Part shown: piece after piece, positions 1 to 6,547 of the stretch | How positions within the stretch are numbered: the stretch's first letter is position 1 | Layout: every line of letters starts with the position of its first letter | NCBI GenBank assembly: GCA_031277045.1 | Contig: JAISLX010000146.1 | Coordinates: 1-9,026, forward strand | DNA: 9,026 nucleotides | Direction of reading: 5' to 3' | Origin: Treponema sp. | GTDB lineage: Bacteria > Spirochaetota > Spirochaetia > Treponematales > Breznakiellaceae | Made by a program: the position numbers and the translations under genes | The notes under the pieces: model-generated | Seen by the model: the letters and a program-made list of their open reading frames with translations, nothing else | Databases searched by the model: none | Told to the model about the DNA's origin: nothing

Positions 1-443
1 ACCCGCTGCTGCTGCCCCCCGGAAAGCTCCGCGGGGTACCGCTCCAGGTAGTCTTCCATCCCCACCCGCTTGAGGGCCGCCTTTGCCTCCTCCGCCGCCT
101 GGCTGGGTTTTTTCTTCCGTCCCACCCGGAGGCCCAGCTCCACGTTCCGCAGGGCGTTCATATTCCGAAACAGGTTGTACTGCTGAAACACCATGGCCGT
201 TTTCCGCCGGACCTCCAGGGTGTCGCGGCCGGTGTGTTTTTTCAGGGAAACCCGGAAATCATCGATGGCAAGCTCCCCCTCATCGGAATGTTCCAGACAG
301 TTAAGGCAGCGCAGTAAGGTTGTTTTTCCCGAACCGGAAGGGCCGATGACAACGGCGGTTTCCCCATCCTGAATCGTAAGGTCTATGCCCCGAAGCACTT
401 CCTTGCCGTCGAATTGTTTATGCAAATTGGTGATGCGTATCAA
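1..443 (-). CDS. Polar amino acid ABC transporter ATP-binding protein (GlnQ/HisP type), 3' part cut by window edge
   Basis: This is the ATP-hydrolysing subunit of an amino acid importer, acting as a dimer on the cytoplasmic face of the two permeases encoded just upstream. The window holds the first 147 codons of about 240-250 usual for the family. Visible motifs are Walker A GPSGSGKT (residues 34-41), the Q-loop glutamine at 87 in MVFQQYN, and the signature LSGGQQQR (140-147). Walker B and the switch histidine lie beyond the left edge. I chose a TTG start at 443. It gives the family N-terminus MIRITNLHKQF, has a GGGGGAG ribosome-binding sequence just upstream, and overlaps the preceding permease's stop codon as TTGA, implying translational coupling. 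No in-frame ATG upstream fits better. It is about the same length to the signature as the ATPase at 3050-3802 and clearly paralogous to it. Family certain; the transported amino acid is unknown. Confidence 0.93.
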   Translation of the reverse strand, partial: MIRITNLHKQFDGKEVLRGIDLTIQDGETAVVIGPSGSGKTTLLRCLNCLEHSDEGELAIDDFRVSLKKHTGRDTLEVRRKTAMVFQQYNLFRNMNALRNVELGLRVGRKKKPSQAAEEAKAALKRVGMEDYLERYPAELSGGQQQR

Positions 444-1138
444 CTTACTCCCCCTTTCATGTGAAGCCGTACCCGCTTTTCCGTTATCGCGGTCAGCCGT
501 TCTATCAGGATGGTGATGCTCCAATAGATAAGAGCCACCGCGCAGTAGGCTTCCAGATACCGGTAGTTTCCCGCGGTTTTCATATTCGTTCCCTGGATCA
601 TTTCGATAATGCCCAAAAGATAGGCCGCCGAAGATCCCTTCACAATGCCAATAAACGAAGACCCCACGATGGGAACCGCCACGGGCAGACTTTGGGGCAG
701 CACGATATGGCGGATTACCTGGAGCGCCGTAAGGCCCACGGAATATCCCGCCTCATATTGCCCCGCCTCCACCGACCGCAGGGCGGATCGAATTCCCTCG
801 GACATAAACCCCGCCGCGTCCAGGGTCAACACAATAACTACCACCGCCAGCTTATTGAGCCGCATTTGATCCAGGCCGAAAACATCGTAGATCGCCTTGG
901 TAACAAAATAGGCCACAAACATCTGGAGCAGCAGCGGGATTGAACGCAGGGTTGTTACATAGCCCTGGGCAAAACGCTGCCAGCCGAAGATATGGTAAAT
1001 TCGGCACAAGGCCAGGAGGGTTCCCAGGATGATCCCCCCCAGGAGGGGCACGATACTGAGCAGGGTTACTACCGGAAGATAGGACAAAGCAACGGTGATC
1101 TCATAAAAAAAGAACGCCGGATCAAAGGACAGTCCCAT
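440..1138 (-). CDS. Polar amino acid ABC transporter permease (HisM/GlnP family), second permease of cassette 1
   Basis: This inner-membrane permease has 232 residues, normal for the His/Glu/Gln/Arg/opine family. It has about five hydrophobic segments, the first near residues 17-45 and the last near 196-214. The cytoplasmic EAA loop that docks on the ATPase is at about 127-150 (GQYEAGYSVGLTALQ...LPQ). The pre-loop motif LRSIPLLLQMF (64-74) matches the usual R-G/S-x-P pattern of this family. The start ATG lies 3 nt after the stop of the preceding permease, with only a modest purine-rich GGCGGGG before it, so it probably depends on coupled translation. With the permease at 1142-1894 it should form a heterodimeric channel, as in HisQ-HisM. 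Family call is firm; substrate is unknown. Confidence 0.93.
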   Translation of the reverse strand: MGLSFDPAFFFYEITVALSYLPVVTLLSIVPLLGGIILGTLLALCRIYHIFGWQRFAQGYVTTLRSIPLLLQMFVAYFVTKAIYDVFGLDQMRLNKLAVVVIVLTLDAAGFMSEGIRSALRSVEAGQYEAGYSVGLTALQVIRHIVLPQSLPVAVPIVGSSFIGIVKGSSAAYLLGIIEMIQGTNMKTAGNYRYLEAYCAVALIYWSITILIERLTAITEKRVRLHMKGGVS

Positions 1139-1141
1139 GGT

Positions 1142-1894
1142 TCAACCCCGCCTTTGGGAAGGGACATAGCCGCCTCCCCGGTCAAGCCGCCGGGACAAGA
1201 GGTTCATGCCCCGTTCCAAAAGCAGACACAGCACAAAAAAGACACAGGCCGCCCCGATATACCCTTCCATTTCCCGGAAGGTGGCGGATAAGACCAAACC
1301 GTCCTGACCCCGGAAGGCGGCGCTTGAGTTGGTGGAGGCCATGCCCATAATGTCCAGAATCCCCGCGGCGCTGTAGGCCAGGGACGTGTCTTTAAGCAGG
1401 CTTGAAAGGTTGTTCGCCAAACCCGGAACACTAATCCGCACCGCCTGGGGCAGAATGACGTGTACCAGGGTTTGGATTTTGGTTAAGCCCACCGAATAGG
1501 CCGCTTCCTGCTGCCCCGCGCCGACCCCGGAAATGGAAGCCCGCAGGGTCTCCGACAAAAAAGCCGCGCTGTTCAGGGCGTAGGCCATGATAACAAACAC
1601 GATGGGCGGCCAATAACGGCCCGCGTTGTACCCGGTAAGGCGCCAGATAAGACTGGGGAGCAGGAGGTTGCACATGAGGAGCTGGATGAGGATAGGGGTG
1701 CCCCGCATAAAGGATATATAAAACCGGGCGATCCGCCACGCCACGGGAACCTTGTATACCTGAACCGCCGCCAGGATAAAAGCCAGGATCAGCCCCGCGG
1801 AAAAAGCCCCGGCGGTAATACCCAGGGTAACCGGGACCCGGCCTATGATGCGGAACAGGGTGACCACAAAAAAGGACCAACTAAAAAAATTCAT
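1142..1894 (-). CDS. Polar amino acid ABC transporter permease (HisQ/GlnP family), first permease of cassette 1
   Basis: This membrane-spanning permease has 250 residues and is partner to the permease immediately downstream. The family motif FMRGTPILIQLL is at 62-73 and the EAA loop at about 127-150 (GQQEAAYSVGLTKIQ...LPQ). Its last hydrophobic stretch is around 211-226. Compared with the three other permeases in this window it is longer mainly between the DIMGMAS stretch (181-187) and the EGY motif (210-212), where roughly 15 extra residues sit on what should be an extra-membrane loop. The start ATG at 1894 is preceded by AAGGA/AGGG purine tracts. A 111-nt spacer with short repeats separates it from the binding-protein gene, so it probably shares that transcript at a lower level. 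Family call is firm. Confidence 0.92.
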   Translation of the reverse strand: MNFFSWSFFVVTLFRIIGRVPVTLGITAGAFSAGLILAFILAAVQVYKVPVAWRIARFYISFMRGTPILIQLLMCNLLLPSLIWRLTGYNAGRYWPPIVFVIMAYALNSAAFLSETLRASISGVGAGQQEAAYSVGLTKIQTLVHVILPQAVRISVPGLANNLSSLLKDTSLAYSAAGILDIMGMASTNSSAAFRGQDGLVLSATFREMEGYIGAACVFFVLCLLLERGMNLLSRRLDRGGGYVPSQRRG

Positions 1895-1910
1895 GCCCTA
1901 TTTCTTCCTT

Positions 1911-1965
1911 AGATTGATGGAGATTGATGGGAATCCGGAAATTGAGGAAAGTCCGGAAATCGAGG
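1911..1965. repeat. Short direct repeats in the binding-protein/permease spacer
   Basis: The spacer holds two adjacent pairs of direct repeats. AGATTGATGG occurs twice head to tail at 1911-1920 and 1921-1930. TCCGGAAATTGAGG at 1934-1947 recurs with one mismatch as TCCGGAAATCGAGG at 1952-1965, an 18-nt period. They lie upstream of the permease start and overlap no gene. Their role is unknown. They could be slippage products or part of mRNA structure tuning permease translation. Confidence 0.75.
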
Positions 1966-1987
1966 GAACTCGGGGGCAAGCGGTAAT

Positions 1988-2000
1988 GCCGGCCCCCGGC
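1988..2000 (-). other. GC-rich hairpin just after the first binding-protein gene
   Basis: GCCGG and CCGGC arms enclose a 3-nt loop, starting 5 nt after the stop codon of the binding-protein gene at 2006. No T-run follows on the minus strand, so it does not look like a strong intrinsic terminator. Hairpins at this position in importer operons often protect the 3' end of the binding-protein message or partly attenuate transcription, giving more binding protein than permease. That role is inferred here. Confidence 0.45.
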
Positions 2001-2005
2001 CTTCC

Positions 2006-2875
2006 TTAATCCTTAACGATATAATCCCCCCCCAGCCATTGGAGGGAAAGCTTTACCAGGGTTCCATCATCTTTCAATTCTTGCAGCGCCGCGTCAAAAA
2101 TCTGCCGCAGTTCCTCCCCGGTCTGCTTGTTAAACAGGTAGTAGGTATTGGAATTGGCTACCGGGTTGAGGGAGGCTTTGATTTTAGCCTGATATTCGGT
2201 TTTATAACTTTCGATGTTTCGTATCATGCTTACCAGCGCGTCCGCCCTGCCGGAAGCGATGTCCTCCAGGGCCAGGGCGGTGGTGGCTTCAAAAATGAGG
2301 TTGAAGGGCCGGCCATGATCCTCGTTCCACTTGTTGGTGACATAATAACTGTTACTGGTAGTCCCGGTTAAAACGACGGTTTTCCCCGCGAGGTCCTCGA
2401 AACCCTGAATGTCCGCGTCGTCTTCCCGGATCGCCAGGTAGAGGGGGAAGGTGGTGTACCCCGTTTTTCCGTAGAGGTACTTCTGGTCCCGCTCAATGTT
2501 GTATTCGTACTGGTGGACCGCCACGTCGATCTTCCCCGATTCCAGAGACAACAGGATGTTGGCAAAATCGTAGATCTGATAGGTCAGGGTGAATTCGGGA
2601 TGCCGGGCGTCAATTTCGTCCAGCACCGCCTTTTCAAACCCCGTAAGCTGGTTGTTCTCGTCCAGGAACCAGTAGGGGTTGTAGGCCGAACCCGCGCCGA
2701 TGATGATCTCCCGGGGGCGGTTTTCTTTTTCCTTGGCCCCGCCCGCGTATACGGCCGCCGCCGCCAGAGCCAGCAGCGCCACGGTCAAGACGCCTCTGTT
2801 TCCCCATACGGAGCTCCCATTCCCCGCCTTCCGAACCCCGCCCATCCGGGCCGCCTGCGATACACGTGTTTTCAT
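2006..2875 (-). CDS. Family 3 extracellular solute-binding protein (polar amino acid type), cassette 1
   Basis: This periplasmic receptor should deliver an amino acid-like ligand to the permeases encoded at 440-1894. It has 289 residues. A long basic N-terminal region (about 28 residues) precedes a hydrophobic core at 29-42 and a likely signal peptidase I site after VYA (42-44). The mature protein begins GGAKEKE and has no lipobox cysteine. The two-lobed SBP_bac_3 fold is indicated by IIIGAGSAYNPYWFLDENN (57-75), GKIDVAV (114-120), and the ligand-binding arginine expected at R129 in NIERDQKYLYG. The second lobe includes LAGKTVVLTGTTSN (162-175). The start at 2875 is supported by GGAGG exactly 6 nt upstream. 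It is the first gene of its operon, with a candidate promoter at 2932-2960. The ligand cannot be read from the sequence. Confidence 0.93.
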   Translation of the reverse strand: MKTRVSQAARMGGVRKAGNGSSVWGNRGVLTVALLALAAAAVYAGGAKEKENRPREIIIGAGSAYNPYWFLDENNQLTGFEKAVLDEIDARHPEFTLTYQIYDFANILLSLESGKIDVAVHQYEYNIERDQKYLYGKTGYTTFPLYLAIREDDADIQGFEDLAGKTVVLTGTTSNSYYVTNKWNEDHGRPFNLIFEATTALALEDIASGRADALVSMIRNIESYKTEYQAKIKASLNPVANSNTYYLFNKQTGEELRQIFDAALQELKDDGTLVKLSLQWLGGDYIVKD

Positions 2876-2905
2876 ACTGAACCTCCGAACAGATTTTTAC
2901 ACATA

Positions 2906-2940
2906 GATATTATACCTATATGTTTACTAGGATATTATAC
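2906..2940. repeat. Decamer GATATTATAC repeated 25 bp apart in the promoter region of cassette 1
   Basis: On the plus strand GATATTATAC occurs at 2906-2915 and again at 2931-2940. On the transcribed strand each copy reads GTATAATATC and contains a perfect TATAAT. The upstream copy supplies the -10 of the promoter at 2932-2960. The downstream copy has no -35 match at normal spacing. It could be a second weak -10, a repressor site repeated on nearly the same face of the helix, or chance in AT-rich sequence. Confidence 0.6.
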
Positions 2941-2960
2941 AACCCGAACCACTTTGTCAA
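2932..2960 (-). promoter_or_regulatory. Candidate sigma70 promoter of the cassette 1 binding-protein operon
   Basis: On the minus strand a perfect -35 TTGACA (2960-2955) is followed at 17 nt by TAATAT (2937-2932). It overlaps a perfect TATAAT at 15-nt spacing (2939-2934). It lies about 57-85 nt upstream of the start at 2875. The 37 nt from TTGACA onward match the promoter at 7501-7529 in 28 positions without gaps, which strengthens the call. Confidence 0.72.
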
Positions 2961-3017
2961 CAACCGCCAATCAAAAAAACCGCTTTTTAGGAGTTTGTTG
3001 CGTTTCGCGCATAAAAC

Positions 3018-3040
3018 CCCAAAATCAACCGGGTTTTGGG
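3018..3040 (-). terminator. Candidate intrinsic terminator after the hydrolase-transporter operon
   Basis: On the minus strand CCCAAAA and TTTTGGG can form a 7-bp stem around a 9-nt loop, starting about 10 nt after the ATPase stop at 3050. A short GTTTTA tract follows. The tract is short, so efficiency may be partial. The stem could act in either direction. A run of seven T further on (2979-2973) is preceded only by a weak A/T stem. Confidence 0.5.
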
Positions 3041-3049
3041 AAAGCCCCG

Positions 3050-3802
3050 CTATATTTGATAATTCTCTTCCGGAAGGAAATGCCGCAGAAACTGCTTGGT
3101 TCGTTCTTCCTTTGGATGGATAAATACATCCGACGGGGCGCCCTGCTCCACCACCACACCCTTATCCATAAAGATAACTTTGTTGGCCACATCCTGGGCA
3201 AAGCTCATCTCGTGGGTTACCACCACCATGGTGACCCCTTCCCGGGCAATGCGTTTGATCACCCCCAGGGTTTCGTTTACCAGTTCCGGGTCCAAGGCGG
3301 AAGTCGGCTCATCGAAGAGAATCACCTCGGGGTTAAGGACAATGGCCCGGGCAATGGCGACCCGCTGCTGCTGGCCTCCGGAAAGACGGCTGGGGTAGGA
3401 GTCCAGCTTGTCGTTTAGACCCACTTTGGTCAGCGCGGCGGCAGCGGTTTCCTCGGCTTCCCTTTTTGGTATCTTCCGGGCAATCACCAGGCCCTCCGTT
3501 ACATTTTCAAGGGCGGTTTTGTTGTTGAAAAGGTTAAAACTCTGAAAGACAAAGGCGGTGCGCCGTCTGACCTCGAGAATTTCCTTTTTGGTGGCTTTGG
3601 TAAAATCCAGCGTCGTATCCCCAATGGTAAGGGTTCCTCTGTCGGCTTTTTCCAGAAAATTGATGCACCGCAAAAGGGTGGTTTTGCCGGAACCGCTGGG
3701 GCCTATCACCACGATCACGTCTCCCCGTTCCACCCGGAGATCAACCCCTTTAAGAACTTCGTTTTTACCAAAGGATTTGTGAATCCCTTTAACTTCAATC
3801 AT
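3050..3802 (-). CDS. Polar amino acid ABC transporter ATP-binding protein (GlnQ/HisP type), cassette 2
   Basis: This complete 250-residue ATPase powers the importer formed with the permeases at 3799-4506 and 4508-5206. All nucleotide-binding motifs are present: Walker A GPSGSGKT (34-41), Q-loop glutamine 87 (VFQSFN), signature [14 protein letters not shown] (140-153), Walker B with [12 protein letters not shown] (160-171), and switch histidine 197 in VVVTHEM. The open frame extends 26 codons further upstream to 3880. I place the start at 3802 because [12 protein letters not shown] is the normal family N-terminus, GGAGA lies about 9 nt upstream, and the ATG overlaps the preceding permease stop as ATGA. 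That overlap implies translational coupling. It is the last gene of the five-gene operon. Family certain; substrate inferred only from neighbours. Confidence 0.95.
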   Translation of the reverse strand: MIEVKGIHKSFGKNEVLKGVDLRVERGDVIVVIGPSGSGKTTLLRCINFLEKADRGTLTIGDTTLDFTKATKKEILEVRRRTAFVFQSFNLFNNKTALENVTEGLVIARKIPKREAEETAAAALTKVGLNDKLDSYPSRLSGGQQQRVAIARAIVLNPEVILFDEPTSALDPELVNETLGVIKRIAREGVTMVVVTHEMSFAQDVANKVIFMDKGVVVEQGAPSDVFIHPKEERTKQFLRHFLPEENYQI

Positions 3803-4506
3803 ACTGCTGTTCTCCTGAAGCGGCCCAGTTGACGTTCCAACAGCCTGGAAATTTTCGCGATAATAAGGCAGATTCCCCAATAAATAAGAGCGGCGGCAAT
3901 ATAAGCTTCAAGGAATTTGTAATTTGCCGTTGCCGGGATCATGCAGGTATTGAGTATGTCCATAACCGCGATAAAGTACAAAATAGAGGATGTTTTAACG
4001 AACACGATCAGATTGTTGCAAAGTACCGGCACCGCCACGGGGATCACCTGGGGCAGAATGATGCGCCGCAGGGTCTGCCAGCCGGTGAGTCCGACGGAAT
4101 AGGCCCCTTCGTACTGGCCCCGGTGTACGGACATAAAACTGCCCCTGATGGTTTCGGAAACCGTGATGGAGCCGGTGAACGAAAGGACAATGATGCCAAT
4201 CGTATTAACATTGATAATACTGGAATTAACGTCGAGATGAAGGGACTGGGCCAGGAAATTGAAGCCATCGACAATAAGGAAATAGAATATGTACAGGATA
4301 AGGACGCCTGGAACAGCCTTTATCACATCGGCAAAAATTTTGAATGCCGGCGCGAAGAAACGGATGTTGTAGACCCGCAAAACCGCGATGGCGGTACCGA
4401 AAAACAGGCTTACCACAAAGGACGTGAGTGCAATTCTGGCGGTAAGCGGCGCCGCGCCTATTCCTACTTTTACTGTCGCCAGCATGAAACCAAAATCAAA
4501 ACCCAT
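3799..4506 (-). CDS. Polar amino acid ABC transporter permease, second permease of cassette 2
   Basis: This integral membrane subunit has 235 residues. It has hydrophobic segments near 22-44, 65-80, 101-115 and 200-218. The EAA docking loop is at about 130-153, read as [15 protein letters not shown]...LPQ, with Gly in place of the usual second Ala. The family motif normally written R-G-T-P before the third segment is replaced by [11 protein letters not shown] (62-72), so it lacks the conserved arginine and Gly-Thr pair kept in its partner permease. It starts one nucleotide after the upstream permease stop, with GGAG 6 nt before the ATG. It overlaps the downstream ATPase start by 4 nt. It probably pairs with the permease at 4508-5206 as a heterodimer. 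Confidence 0.92.
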   Translation of the reverse strand: MGFDFGFMLATVKVGIGAAPLTARIALTSFVVSLFFGTAIAVLRVYNIRFFAPAFKIFADVIKAVPGVLILYIFYFLIVDGFNFLAQSLHLDVNSSIINVNTIGIIVLSFTGSITVSETIRGSFMSVHRGQYEGAYSVGLTGWQTLRRIILPQVIPVAVPVLCNNLIVFVKTSSILYFIAVMDILNTCMIPATANYKFLEAYIAAALIYWGICLIIAKISRLLERQLGRFRRTAV

Positions 4507-4507
4507 A

Positions 4508-5206
4508 TCAATCTCCGGTCCGCATGATCTTTGCCCTGAGCCGTTTTTCGGCCAGGCCGAAAAGATGGTTCAAAAGGAAACTGAGAACCACAAAAATAAT
4601 CGCCGCGTCCACATAGGCTTCTATCACATGGTAGGTACGGATGCCTATGGCCCTGACCTGGCCTACCACGTCCACGATACCGATGGTAAAACCCAGCGAT
4701 GTATTCTGCAGCAGGTTCAAAACACTGACGGAAAAACTGGGCAGGGCTATCAGCAGAGCCTGGGGGGCGATGATCCGCCTGAAGGCCTGCCAGTCCGTAA
4801 GCCCCACCGACCAGGCCGCCTCCCGCTGTCCCGGATCAACGCCGTTCAAAGCGCCCCGGATAATCTCCGAAAGAAAGGCGCTTATGTTGAGGGAGTAGGT
4901 AACATTTACGAAGATAATTTTACTCCACCGCGCCGCGTTAATTCCTATTGCTTTTAACAGTATCGGTATTCCGAAGTACACGACAAAAAGCTGGACTATG
5001 ATGGGGGTTCCCCGCAGAAAAGAAATTCCCGCAAGGACAATCTGGTTCAGCACCGGAATCTTGTTTATCCGTATAATCGCTGCGATGGTTCCCAGAACCA
5101 GTCCGAAACCGGTGGCTATTACCACAATGGAAAGGGTTACCGGGAGCCGGGAGAGAATCAACGGGAAATATTCCAGCATCCGTTTTGCGCTAAAAAAACT
5201 ATCCAT
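4508..5206 (-). CDS. Polar amino acid ABC transporter permease (cystine/glutamine type), first permease of cassette 2
   Basis: This membrane permease has 232 residues, with canonical FLRGTPIIVQLFVVYFGIP at 63-81. The EAA loop is at about 126-149 (GQREAAWSVGLTDWQ...APQ), and hydrophobic segments include about 21-45 and 200-215. The RGTPxxVQLFxxYFG stretch reminds me of cystine permeases such as TcyB/TcyL, but that motif is widespread in the family and does not prove substrate. The open frame continues upstream to 5371 inside the hydrolase gene. I prefer ATG 5206 because the 55 extra residues are Pro/Lys/Arg-rich and unlike any permease N-terminus, while GGAG lies about 9 nt before 5206. It sits 28 nt after the hydrolase stop in the same operon. 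Confidence 0.92.
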   Translation of the reverse strand: MDSFFSAKRMLEYFPLILSRLPVTLSIVVIATGFGLVLGTIAAIIRINKIPVLNQIVLAGISFLRGTPIIVQLFVVYFGIPILLKAIGINAARWSKIIFVNVTYSLNISAFLSEIIRGALNGVDPGQREAAWSVGLTDWQAFRRIIAPQALLIALPSFSVSVLNLLQNTSLGFTIGIVDVVGQVRAIGIRTYHVIEAYVDAAIIFVVLSFLLNHLFGLAEKRLRAKIMRTGD

Positions 5207-5234
5207 CAAAAGGTTCTCCTTTAAAAATCGTGTT

Positions 5235-6518
5235 TCAGGGATTCTTTTCTTTTTCCAAAAGATCCCGGGCTGTTCCCGGAAAAGGGGTAAAGCGGGGGTC
5301 TTCGGTGTTTTTGAGGAAGCCCAGGGCAAAACCAAGGGTCGCGGCGACTCCCAGGGGCAGAACGCTTTCATCCAGATCGAAAAGGCTGGTGTGAAGATCC
5401 GCGCCGCAGCCCAGTTCCGGGTTATCCACCCCCAGGTGGATCATGATCGCGGGAAAAAGTTTCCCCGTGTGGGCCCAGCTGTCGGACGCCATAAGGGGCT
5501 CGTAGCTGGCGACAAGGTACTGTTCCCCCAGGTGCTTCCGGATAGCCTCTTGGGAAATCTTTGCCATCAAAGGGTTGTTCAGGGCGGGAGTTCCTTTAAA
5601 AGGGCGTTCCATCCGGTAGCCGCAATGGTGGGCCTTGGTGATACTGTCCAAGAGCAGCCCGAATTCAGCAAAAAATCGCTCTACGTTAGCTTCGTTCACC
5701 GTCCGGGCGGAACCCTGGAAGTTAAGCTCTCCGGGAATAACATTCCCCTTGTTTCCGTAACTTATGGTTCCCACGGAAAAAGTAAAGTTGTCGAACGGCG
5801 AGATGTGCTTAAGCCTGATATCCTTGAGGGACTGATACAGAGAAGCAAAGCAGTCCAGGGGGCTGTTGGCCAAGTCGGGCCGGGAGCCGTGGCCTCCCCT
5901 GCCGGTGATGGTTACGTTGAAGCCGCAGGGGGCGGCCATGATCGGCCCGGGGACGGCCACGATTTTTCCGGCGGGAACACCGGGCCGGACATGGATGGCG
6001 TGACCCCCGTGAACAGGGATTTTTTTGTCTTCCAGGTAGTAGAGAAGCTGGCGGAAGTTTCCGCCTCCCTCTTCCCCCCGCTCGAACATGAGCAGCGCCC
6101 TGCCGGGAATTTTCCCCTCGTACTCTTTGAGGATCTTCCCCACAGTAAGGAGCATCGCCGTGTGGGCATCGTGGCCGCAGGCGTGTTGTACCCCCTCGAT
6201 TTCTGATATTACCTCCCTTTCCTTTGCCGGATTGCGGGGGTTTTCCCGGATGGGCAGAGCATCAATATCCGCCCGCAGCAACACTGTTTTTCCCCTGCTT
6301 TCATCGCCGATGAAGGCAAAAATACCGCCGTCCTCTACTTCCGCGTAGGGGATTCCCATTTTTTCCAGATGGGAACGGATATATTTGAGGGTCTCGAATT
6401 CCATCCGGGTCAATTCAGGATGCCGGTGCAGATGCCGCCTGATTTCTACCGTATAATTCTCATTGGCCTTTGCCAGGCTCAAAATATCCATGTCTTCAAT
6501 GATATTTGCGCCGGACAT
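5235..6518 (-). CDS. M20D metallopeptidase-family amidohydrolase (N-acyl amino acid / hippurate hydrolase type)
   Basis: This probably cytoplasmic zinc- or manganese-type hydrolase removes an acyl group from an amino acid or a related conjugate. It has 427 residues, slightly longer than the usual ~390-400, and no signal peptide. Family landmarks include RRHLHRHPEL (27-36), RADIDALP (82-89), and the metal-binding HACGHDAHTAM (112-122) with C114, H116 and D117. The catalytic/metal glutamates are E149-E150, then GHAIHVRPG (172-180, H176). The dimerisation-domain motif GGHGSRPD is at 208-215 and a late ligand H376 in HTSLFDLDE. The usual Q-P-A before the Glu pair reads ERG here. The start at 6518 is chosen for GGAGGGG 5 nt upstream. 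It lies between a binding protein and its permeases, so it probably acts on the imported compound. The exact acyl group is unknown. Confidence 0.93.
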   Translation of the reverse strand: MSGANIIEDMDILSLAKANENYTVEIRRHLHRHPELTRMEFETLKYIRSHLEKMGIPYAEVEDGGIFAFIGDESRGKTVLLRADIDALPIRENPRNPAKEREVISEIEGVQHACGHDAHTAMLLTVGKILKEYEGKIPGRALLMFERGEEGGGNFRQLLYYLEDKKIPVHGGHAIHVRPGVPAGKIVAVPGPIMAAPCGFNVTITGRGGHGSRPDLANSPLDCFASLYQSLKDIRLKHISPFDNFTFSVGTISYGNKGNVIPGELNFQGSARTVNEANVERFFAEFGLLLDSITKAHHCGYRMERPFKGTPALNNPLMAKISQEAIRKHLGEQYLVASYEPLMASDSWAHTGKLFPAIMIHLGVDNPELGCGADLHTSLFDLDESVLPLGVAATLGFALGFLKNTEDPRFTPFPGTARDLLEKEKNP

Positions 6519-6547
6519 TTTTGCCCCTCCGGAGATTTTGGTTGAAC

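Noticed and set aside
2969..2990. Run of seven T with a preceding A-run on the minus strand as a second terminator
   Set aside because: The stem would be five A-T pairs only, too weak to support termination by itself.
2513..3418. 301-codon open frame on the plus strand
   Set aside because: It runs antisense across a binding-protein gene, an intergenic promoter region and an ATPase gene, all strongly supported on the minus strand. It has no recognisable domain.
3803..3880. 26-codon N-terminal extension of the cassette 2 ATPase
   Set aside because: It overlaps the upstream permease, has no family similarity, and the ATG at 3802 has a ribosome-binding site and the expected [12 protein letters not shown] start.
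5207..5371. 55-codon N-terminal extension of the cassette 2 first permease
   Set aside because: It overlaps the hydrolase gene and encodes Pro/Lys/Arg-rich sequence unlike permease starts; ATG 5206 has a good ribosome-binding site.
4998..6206. 402-codon open frame on the plus strand
   Set aside because: It lies wholly antisense to the clearly conserved M20D hydrolase and the permease start, has no family motif, and its composition is that of a mirror of GC-biased codons.
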